This document shows, one piece after another, positions 58,312 to 64,000 of a stretch of 64,000 nucleotides of DNA. The position numbers and the translations under genes are program-made. Source of the stretch: Pontibacterium sinense. GTDB taxonomy: Bacteria > Pseudomonadota > Gammaproteobacteria > Pseudomonadales > Balneatricaceae. The notes under the pieces are model-generated. The model saw only the letters and a program-made list of their open reading frames with translations, was not told the origin of the DNA and searched no databases. The stretch is taken from positions 62,001 through 126,000 of the forward strand of contig NZ_JADEYS010000001.1 in assembly GCF_015209595.1 (NCBI RefSeq). Direction: 5' to 3'. Numbering within the stretch: the first letter of the stretch is position 1; each line of letters opens with the position of its first letter.

Positions 58312-59199
58312 ATGGCAAGGAAGCGCCGCACCTCACCTCTTGAAGATCTCGTTGAGATTGCTTCAATCCTCCCATATTGGGCGAGCCTGATCATTGCTGT
58401 GGTTTGCTACATGCTCTTTCACCATTACGCAACATCGGAACTAGATCTTGCAGTGAAGCAGGGATCAGCAAATCCATACGATATGAGTGGTATGCTGTTT
58501 AAGGCCGTTGCTTCGGCTCTGCAATACATCGTTCCGATGGCGTTTGTCATCGGTGCGGCAGTGTCCGGTCTGAAAGCGTTCAGAGGACGGAAACTGGCCG
58601 AATACTACGTATCTACACCTACTCAGAACACACCCCGCACAGAAGCACATAGCACGCCTGGCGATACATCCAAGCCCACGGACAGCATGAGCTGGACGCA
58701 GTTTGAGTTGTTGGTTGGTCATGCATTCAGGCAGCTTGGTTATAGCGTGATTGACGGTGGAGAGTCCGGTGCCGATGGCGGTGTTGATGTTCACCTCCGA
58801 AAGGACGGCCATGCTTACCTTGTTCAGTGCAAACACTGGAAGACAAAGAGTGTCGGCGTCTCTGTGGTGCGTGAACTCTATGGTGTGATTGCCGGTGATG
58901 GAGCACGAGGTGGATTTGTTGTGACCTCCGGTTATTTTACTGAGGAAGCCAAAGCATTTGCCAGCGGGAAACGTATAGGTCTTATCGACGGCGTTAAGCT
59001 CGATAAGATGATCCGGTATGCCAAGAAGTCAGTTCCGGACGATGCGCTGAGGCAGGTTGAGAGCGCTCCTGGGAGTCCGTCATGTCCAAAGTGTTCATCT
59101 GTGATGGTGAAGCGTAAAGCACGTCAGGGGCAGCATGCAGGGCTAGAGTTCTGGGGATGTTCGCAGTTTCCGAAGTGTCGTGGTATTAAAGCAAGCTAA
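58312..59199 (+). CDS. Membrane-anchored Mrr-type restriction endonuclease
   Basis: This 295-residue protein has two N-terminal membrane helices (YWASLIIAVVCYMLFHHY and ALQYIVPMAFVIGAAVSGL) and a linker. The Mrr-cat nuclease domain has the PD-(D/E)xK site as GADGGVDVHLRKDG followed by YLVQCKHWK. A C-terminal topoisomerase-type zinc ribbon follows (SCPKCSSVMVKRKARQG, then GCSQFPKCRG). Mrr nucleases cut methylated or foreign DNA. Membrane tethering would place it where phage or plasmid DNA enters. It probably forms a defence pair with the divergent HNH gene. Confidence 0.85.
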   Translation: MARKRRTSPLEDLVEIASILPYWASLIIAVVCYMLFHHYATSELDLAVKQGSANPYDMSGMLFKAVASALQYIVPMAFVIGAAVSGLKAFRGRKLAEYYVSTPTQNTPRTEAHSTPGDTSKPTDSMSWTQFELLVGHAFRQLGYSVIDGGESGADGGVDVHLRKDGHAYLVQCKHWKTKSVGVSVVRELYGVIAGDGARGGFVVTSGYFTEEAKAFASGKRIGLIDGVKLDKMIRYAKKSVPDDALRQVESAPGSPSCPKCSSVMVKRKARQGQHAGLEFWGCSQFPKCRGIKAS

Positions 59200-59475
59200 G
59201 TGACCACACTCAGGTCACAGTGCTGAATCATAATCCACTGTGACCGCTTCTCCTCCGGATTTCGGTGTGATCACCTACCCTTATAAGGTCTGGAGATCCT
59301 TGTTTTGAAGGCTTCTGAGGGCTTCTTAGCCCGGTTAGTAATCCGTTGCCTAAATAGTTCAGGAGAATATAAGGGAGACAGTCAAAATGCTGGTTTCCCC
59401 TTTTATGTGATGGCCGCATAAATGGGTGTCCCTATTGATGCGGCGGCACTCCTAGAATGACTGACCGAGCAATAA

Positions 59476-60078
59476 TTACAAATATCTACTAATAAATCGT
59501 TCATCTAGTTCAGAAAAGAGAACCCTTCTTGATTCTGCAACTAGAGCAGCATAACCGGTTTTAATAGCTTTTTCTGTTGCTGCACTTGCTTGAATCTCGA
59601 TAACTTCATCGAAGAAATAACTTTTCTCGACCTTCCCGTTGTTTTCAATTTCTAGAAGGATTTTTAAGTTCATCCGATAAGGAGTATCGCTATCTACTGC
59701 TAACAAACCAAAAATTGGAAATTTTGACATCCCTCCCCACACCCAGTAGGCATCAGCTTTATAGATAGTAACTGTTACTGAATCCGAGGAGTTATGGTTT
59801 TCTTGAGTAGTTTCTACAAAGTAACGGTGTATATCATTTTCAATGGTCAACCTAGTTGGTTGTGCTGTCTGAATTGGAAAATGAGTATCTGAGCCCAGCA
59901 TAGTGTTAACTAACTTGCCAGGCGTCGCTTTGTTTACGATGTTTAACGCACGAATGTTCATCTTATGAACAACATCAGATTGATATTGCGAGGATGACAA
60001 ATCGACTTTAAGCGGCGCGGAAGAACAACCTACAACAAGTATGCTTGAAGTTAAAATCATGAGGATTTTTTTTAGCAT
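59476..60078 (-). CDS. Uncharacterised lipoprotein of the island
   Basis: This 200-residue protein has a lipoprotein signal (MLKKILMILTSSILVVGCSS, Cys at 18) and a beta-rich mature part (DSVTVTIYKADAYWVWGG, then NLKILLEIENNGKVEKSYFFDE). I do not recognise the family. Codon use and AT richness match the island and not the flanks. It is alone on this strand, and its link to the nuclease pair is unclear. Confidence 0.6.
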   Translation of the reverse strand: MLKKILMILTSSILVVGCSSAPLKVDLSSSQYQSDVVHKMNIRALNIVNKATPGKLVNTMLGSDTHFPIQTAQPTRLTIENDIHRYFVETTQENHNSSDSVTVTIYKADAYWVWGGMSKFPIFGLLAVDSDTPYRMNLKILLEIENNGKVEKSYFFDEVIEIQASAATEKAIKTGYAALVAESRRVLFSELDERFISRYL

Positions 60079-60344
60079 GAGAGAACCTTTTCCTTAAGGT
60101 GAACTGAGCTACTCAGAGTAGCACTTAGCGTTTTTGCGCAAGATAGCAATTATTTTAAGCGCTTACAATACAACAGCTTATGGGCGATGCGGAGAGTTAG
60201 GCAAGGCGCACACTGGTCACAGTGCCGCTGTAATTTCACTGTGCCGGAACTCTTTGATATTGAGTGACTTTTGACCAAGTGTGCCGCTAAATCTTGCGCG
60301 CCTGGAGGGAATTGTTCCTCTGACCGTCAAGATCGGTAGGAAGC

Positions 60345-60438
60345 ACTTGGCAAATGGGTCGCAGATACGTAATATTGGCGCCTGCAAACACTTCCTAGCG
60401 CCTGTAGCTCAGCTGGATAGAGTAGCAGGTTCCGATCC
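60345..60438 (+). repeat. Right 94-bp direct repeat of the island (attR)
   Basis: Identical to 53794-53887. It supplies the promoter and 5' half that rebuild a complete tRNA-Arg with the chromosomal 3' half. Confidence 0.9.
60347..60375 (+). promoter_or_regulatory. Promoter of the tRNA cluster
   Basis: TTGGCA-N17-TAATAT is followed by a GC-rich discriminator (TGGCGCC), typical of stringently controlled stable-RNA promoters. An identical copy lies at the left end of the island. Confidence 0.75.
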
Positions 60439-60474
60439 TGTTGGTCGGGGGTTCGAATCCCTCCAGGCGCGCCA
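60398..60474 (+). tRNA. tRNA-Arg(CCG)
   Basis: The 77-nt cloverleaf has acceptor GCGCCTG/CAGGCGC, anticodon loop TTCCGAT (CCG, reads CGG) and encoded CCA. The anticodon-loop position coincides with the island junction. Confidence 0.95.
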
Positions 60475-60525
60475 TTTTTTATTAGGTGGTTGGTGGGAGT
60501 TTGTAAACATCTCTTTGAGATATGT

Positions 60526-60601
<76 letters not shown>

Positions 60602-60613
60602 TTTATAGGCTAT

Positions 60614-60689
60614 TCCTCGATAGCTCAGTTGGTAGAGCAGTAGACTGTTAATCTATTGGTCGCTGGTTCGAGTCCAGCTCGAGGAGCCA
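60614..60689 (+). tRNA. tRNA-Asn(GTT), first copy
   Basis: 76 nt, anticodon loop CTGTTAA, acceptor TCCTCGA/TCGAGGA, encoded CCA. Confidence 0.95.
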
Positions 60690-60698
60690 AACCGTTGC

Positions 60699-60775
60699 GG
60701 AGCGGTAGTTCAGTTGGTTAGAATACCTGCCTGTCACGCAGGGGGTCGCGGGTTCGAGTCCCGTCCGTTCCGCCA
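60699..60775 (+). tRNA. tRNA-Asp(GTC)
   Basis: 77 nt, anticodon loop CTGTCAC, acceptor GGAGCGG/CCGTTCC (one G-T pair), encoded CCA. Confidence 0.95.
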
Positions 60776-60851
60776 CTACTGCGGGGAAGAGTGTTGATAA
60801 ACATCTTCACCACAGTGCGAGCCATGGCGTAAGTCATGTCTCTATGTAAAT

Positions 60852-60927
<76 letters not shown>

Positions 60928-60939
60928 TTTACAGGCTAT

Positions 60940-61015
60940 TCCTCGATAGCTCAGTTGGTAGAGCAGTAGACTGTTAATCTATTGGTCGCTGGTTCGAGTC
61001 CAGCTCGAGGAGCCA
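60940..61015 (+). tRNA. tRNA-Asn(GTT), second copy
   Basis: Identical to the copy at 60614. Confidence 0.95.
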
Positions 61016-61102
61016 ATATTCAGGTGAAGCGCGGCGATATCCGCTTTATTGTCTTCGTTTGGATCAGAGTCATGACTCTCAGTCATGTCTTCACATCTTT
61101 TA

Positions 61103-61178
<76 letters not shown>

Positions 61179-61230
61179 TTTCTCATAATCTACACCCCTC
61201 CTTTTTTGTGTTGAATAGGATAGTTAACAC

Positions 61231-61413
61231 ATGATCAAACCCATGATGATTGTTTTGATGGCGCTCATGCTGAATGGCTGTGTGTTGACTAAAGTTGTGA
61301 CCGTACCTATGCGTGTGGGTGGTGCAGTTGTATCGGTGATCCCCGTGGTGGGTAATGCGGCGGATGCGGCAATCGACACGACCGCTGATGTGATTGATCT
61401 GGTACCGTTGTAA
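61231..61413 (+). CDS. 60-aa predicted lipoprotein
   Basis: MIKPMMIVLMALMLNGC is a lipoprotein signal with lipobox LNGC; the mature peptide of about 44 residues is hydrophobic with Val/Ala/Gly-rich segments (VGGAVVSVIPVVGNAADAA). Small lipoproteins of this pattern occur in many marine gammaproteobacteria without known function. It lies 52 bp after the last tRNA and may be read from the tRNA promoter. Confidence 0.7.
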   Translation: MIKPMMIVLMALMLNGCVLTKVVTVPMRVGGAVVSVIPVVGNAADAAIDTTADVIDLVPL

Positions 61414-61599
61414 TCACTGTTCAGCTTTATCTTAGTATGAGTTCGTTTCACTCCAGAGATGCAGCGATTACCTTCAGAACAGACTTTTTCGAGCTTAATT
61501 CCTTGGCTAAGAGTCCATACGCTGATTAAGATGGAATGAAGTGAAGGTCTGGTATTATTCGCCCCTATTTTCTTTGCTCTGATATCTAAGGGTTTGTAT

Positions 61600-61779
61600 A
61601 TGCTTAAAAATATTAAAAAAAGTCTCTTTGTATTTGCTCTCGGTTTTACAGCATTAACTTTACAGGGATGCTCGCCAGAGATCGGTAGTAAAGAATGGTG
61701 TGCTGATATGAAAGAGAAGCCAAAGGGTGAATGGACGGCAAACGAAGCGAAAGAATTTACCAAGAACTGCCTGCTTTAA
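61600..61779 (+). CDS. DUF3012-type small lipoprotein
   Basis: The 59-residue product starts at the ATG at 61600, two codons after a TTG. The signal is MLKNIKKSLFVFALGFTALTL with lipobox LQGC. The mature part (EIGSKEWCADMKEKPKGEWTANEAKEFTKNCL) matches the DUF3012 pattern with two Cys that may pair. Function unknown. A hairpin terminator follows. Confidence 0.75.
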   Translation: MLKNIKKSLFVFALGFTALTLQGCSPEIGSKEWCADMKEKPKGEWTANEAKEFTKNCLL

Positions 61780-61805
61780 AATGTTCTGAACAGAGAATGT
61801 TACCA

Positions 61806-61838
61806 TGAGACGACTATTTTGTCGTCTCATGAAACTTT
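61806..61838 (+). terminator. Stem-loop terminator after the DUF3012 gene
   Basis: A perfect 9-bp stem, TGAGACGAC/GTCGTCTCA, has loop TATTTT. The following sequence is only moderately T-rich (GAAACTTTTC). Confidence 0.6.
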
Positions 61839-61905
61839 TCTAGTACTCTCGTATCCTACAGGACAAGATGTTATATCTTGGCAGCACTTAATCATTGATG
61901 GATCT

Positions 61906-62334
61906 ATGATGCTCACAGCACTCAGAACAATCAGCAGCAGGACACTGGCAGCAATCGCATTGCTGTTTTTTGTCGTCTATTGCTCTGTGGGTGTGTGTAC
62001 GAATTGGGTAGGTTCGAGCAATTCGGATCCATTCTTCACCCATGATCTGGTCATGGACCATAGTCAGCATCAGTCTGGCGATGCGCCTATGAGTGATATG
62101 TCCCATTGCGGCAGCGACGAAAGCGGCTGTGACTGGGGACGTAATCTGGTGGCTGATCCTATGCAGGATGCCGACCCATCCACCAGTTTCTTTGTTCTCT
62201 ATCTCCTTTCTGCCAGCATTTTGCTGGTGATGCTCTGGCGGCAGCTGCGTCTGTCTGGCCCTTTTATCCGTGAGCGAGTTTTCCTCCGCGGTTATCCGCG
62301 TCTACATATTCAGCACGCTGTTTTCCTGAATTAA
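61906..62334 (+). CDS. Small membrane protein with a Met/His/Cys-rich loop
   Basis: The 142-residue product starts at the ATG at 61906 (open frame to 61819 overlaps the terminator). One hydrophobic helix lies near residues 14-32 (LAAIALLFFVVYCSVGV) and a second near 92-110 (FFVLYLLSASILLVMLW). The loop between holds HDLVMDHSQHQSGDAPMSDM and then HCGSDESGC, rich in metal-binding His, Met and Cys. It immediately precedes a Cus-type efflux operon, so a role in copper or silver handling is likely. I do not recognise the family. Confidence 0.65.
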   Translation: MMLTALRTISSRTLAAIALLFFVVYCSVGVCTNWVGSSNSDPFFTHDLVMDHSQHQSGDAPMSDMSHCGSDESGCDWGRNLVADPMQDADPSTSFFVLYLLSASILLVMLWRQLRLSGPFIRERVFLRGYPRLHIQHAVFLN

Positions 62335-62411
62335 GCCCCCTGTTTTCTGCCTAAATTCGGTCCGCCGGCATGATTCCGCGCGGAGAGTTTTTCTATGCAA
62401 GAGACAGGATT

Positions 62412-63704
62412 ATGCGTTTTTGTATTCCCACTATATTTGCGGCAGCCATTGCCATTACATTGCCGGTTCAGGCTGATTTGCGTCTTCAGGATGCCGTTGC
62501 TGAAGCGATTCACAGCGATCATTGGGCCCGCAGCAATAACTTCCAGGAACAGGCGCTACGTTCGCAGGCACTCGCCAGCGGTCAGTTGCCTGATCCGAAA
62601 TTACGTTTGGCGCTCGCCAATCTGCCGACCGATACCTTCGACTTTGATCAGGAAAATATGACGCAGTTGCAGGTCGGATTGTCCCAGCAGTTTCCGCGTG
62701 GAGACAGTTTGAAAATTCGTCAGCAGCAGCTCGGTCAACAGGCTGATAAAGGCCCGATCCAGCGCCGTTTGCGCGCAGCAAAACTAAAACAGCAAGTCTC
62801 CAATCGCTGGCTCAAGCTGCATGCCTTGCAGGAACAGCTGATGTTACTGGAGAACAATCGCCATCTGTTTCAGGAGCTGGTGGATATCAGTCGAGCCAAC
62901 TTTCGCAGTGGCAAGGCGCGGCGCTTTGAGGTGATTGACGCTGAGTTGCAGATTACCCGTCTCAATGATCGCATTACCCGTATGCAGCAACAGGACGCCG
63001 TGTTGCGTGGCCAGCTTAACCGTTGGTTACCTCAGGCGATGAGTGCTGAATCCCTGCCGATCTCTTTACCGGAAATTAAGCCATTGCTGGCGCTGGATAA
63101 CGTGTCGGCATTGCAGTCTGCTGTGCAATCTCATCCCCAGTTACAGCTGTTGGCGCAAGACGTTGAAATCCGTCAACGAGGGATTGAGCTGGCGGATCAA
63201 GCCTATAGACCGGGCTTCCGACTTGATACCAGCTATGGCTTGCGCGATGACATGCCAAATGGGCGTGATCGTGCTGACTTTTTCAGTGTGGCGCTGACCT
63301 TTGACCTGCCGTTATTTCCTGAAAAGCGGCAGGATGCTAAACGCAATGCGGCGGTGCAGCAGCGGGAAGCAGCGCGGGAAGATCGTTTGCTCAGCCTTCG
63401 GGAGTACGAGGCAGAGCTTCACCAGGCGATCAGCAACTATCGGGGTTTGCAGCAGCGTTTAGCAATCTATAACCAAGATTATCTGCGTCAGTTACGTGAA
63501 AAACGTATCGCGGCGATCCGTTCTTATGCGGCTGCGGATGGCCGTTTCTCTGATGTGGCTGCCGCTGCAATGGGTGAGCTTGAAACCAAGCTGATGAAAG
63601 TTCAGCTAGAGCATCAACAGGCCCAAATGATTACCAACATGAACTACTGGCTGGCAGGTGCAGATCCGCTGTTGATGGCCAATGAAGGCGAGGTGAATCC
63701 ATGA
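62412..63704 (+). CDS. TolC-family outer membrane factor of a Cus-like efflux system
   Basis: The 430-residue product starts at the ATG at 62412, with a Sec signal (MRFCIPTIFAAAIAITLPVQA). The mature protein is the long helical hairpin fold of outer-membrane efflux proteins, with many Gln/Leu/Arg heptads (LQEQLMLLENNRHLFQELVD). It is short relative to CusC and lacks a lipobox. It forms the exit duct of an RND pump. The adaptor gene follows with a four-base ATGA overlap. Confidence 0.85.
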   Translation: MRFCIPTIFAAAIAITLPVQADLRLQDAVAEAIHSDHWARSNNFQEQALRSQALASGQLPDPKLRLALANLPTDTFDFDQENMTQLQVGLSQQFPRGDSLKIRQQQLGQQADKGPIQRRLRAAKLKQQVSNRWLKLHALQEQLMLLENNRHLFQELVDISRANFRSGKARRFEVIDAELQITRLNDRITRMQQQDAVLRGQLNRWLPQAMSAESLPISLPEIKPLLALDNVSALQSAVQSHPQLQLLAQDVEIRQRGIELADQAYRPGFRLDTSYGLRDDMPNGRDRADFFSVALTFDLPLFPEKRQDAKRNAAVQQREAAREDRLLSLREYEAELHQAISNYRGLQQRLAIYNQDYLRQLREKRIAAIRSYAAADGRFSDVAAAAMGELETKLMKVQLEHQQAQMITNMNYWLAGADPLLMANEGEVNP

Positions 63705-64000
63705 ACAAGTTTCTTCTGACGAGCGCAGCGTTATTAATCGGTGCCGCTGGCGGCTATCTGGCACCTCAATATCTCGGCATGAACGGGGATATGGTTGGGG
63801 AAGCCGCACCTGCTGCCGATGAGCCGCTGTATTGGGTGGCCCCGATGGATCCGAATTTTCAACGTGATAAACCGGGATTGTCGCCTATGGGGATGGATCT
63901 GGTACCGGTCTATGCCGAAGATCTGGCCGGTGGCGGTGATTCGCCGGGTACGGTGAGTATTAATCCACAGGTCGAAAATAATCTGGGAGTGCGCACTGCA
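63701..64000 (+). CDS. CusB-like periplasmic adaptor, 3'-truncated by the window edge
   Basis: The first 100 codons of a membrane-fusion protein are visible. An N-terminal hydrophobic anchor or signal (FLLTSAALLIGAAGGYLAP) is followed by a heavy-metal-binding domain (YWVAPMDPNFQRDKPGLSPM, then GMDLVPVY) and the beginning of the adaptor barrel (GTVSINPQVENNLGVRT). In characterised Cus adaptors the motif reads YxCPMHP; here it is APMDP, so Cys and His ligands are missing, but the Met ligands remain. It probably continues into a CusA-type RND pump outside the window. Confidence 0.85.
   Translation, partial: MNKFLLTSAALLIGAAGGYLAPQYLGMNGDMVGEAAPAADEPLYWVAPMDPNFQRDKPGLSPMGMDLVPVYAEDLAGGGDSPGTVSINPQVENNLGVRTA

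Larger units (their letters stand above)
53888..60344. mobile_element. 6.5 kb genomic island integrated at tRNA-Arg(CCG)
   Basis: The island is bounded by the 94-bp direct repeats and contains a tyrosine integrase. Genes: 61-aa orphan, ImmA/IrrE-like protein, integrase, SRA-like/HNH nuclease, membrane Mrr nuclease and a lipoprotein. It has long AT-rich gaps, unlike the compact flanks. The cargo suggests a small restriction/defence island. The outermost left segment, 53888-54200, has no intact gene. Confidence 0.8.

Overview
The window looks like chromosomal DNA of a marine gammaproteobacterium near Oceanospirillaceae (Marinobacterium/Neptunomonas/Amphritea-like). The inference rests on gene content and order: ftsY-ftsE-ftsX-rpoH, glnK-amtB-ubiK-comM-rep-cytochrome c5, an AST arginine-degradation cluster, and nqrM, which implies a Na+-NQR complex. 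No taxonomy search was possible, so the genus is a guess.

Layout. (1) 1-5.3 kb is a decaying surface-protein locus. It has two tandem LuxR-type regulators, then fragments of RTX-adhesin-like repeat genes, one cut by an IS3-family remnant. The two fragments that keep a start codon also keep the same upstream leader, with a CCCCATATGGGG-type palindrome exactly 133 bp before each start. (2) 5.5-8.6 kb is a basic amino acid ABC importer (aotPJQM-like). (3) 8.6-31.2 kb is mostly housekeeping: an SDR protein, oxyR, recG, a DUF501 gene, a 5 kb MshQ-like surface gene facing a CsgD-like regulator, yfhL, coaD, an M48 peptidase, a TetR regulator, rsmD, a degenerate M16 protein, ftsYEX, rpoH, thiS, thiG, trmB and nqrM. 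(4) 31.2-34.1 kb has an unrecognised 576-aa repeat protein behind a candidate sigma-54 promoter, and a lipoprotein. (5) 34.1-37.2 kb is a Cpx-type envelope-stress module: a spy/cpxP-like gene divergent from cpxR-cpxA, with two perfect CpxR boxes and a candidate leftward small RNA between them. (6) 37.2-44.5 kb is the AST operon (astC, M20 hydrolase, DUF1338, astA, astD, astB) with no astE in view. (7) 44.7-47.1 kb has amtB flanked by two PII genes, with a sigma-54 promoter and NtrC-like enhancer sites. (8) 47.2-53.5 kb has ubiK, comM, a GGDEF/EAL protein, rep and cytochrome c5.

(9) 53.8-60.4 kb is a 6.6 kb genomic island bounded by an identical 94-bp direct repeat. The repeat carries the promoter and 5' half of tRNA-Arg(CCG). 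The island holds a 61-aa orphan protein, an ImmA/IrrE-like protein with a damaged zinc motif, a tyrosine integrase, an SRA-like/HNH nuclease divergent from a membrane-anchored Mrr nuclease (a plausible modified-DNA restriction pair), and a lipoprotein. (10) 60.4-61.2 kb is a seven-gene tRNA cluster (Arg, Thr, Asn, Asp, Thr, Asn, Thr) built by tandem duplication. (11) 61.2-64 kb has two tiny lipoproteins and the start of a Cus-type metal efflux operon, cut by the window end.

Most promising for something new: the triplicate-repeat protein with its sigma-54 promoter, the predicted small RNA in the Cpx intergenic region, and the SRA-HNH/membrane-Mrr island.
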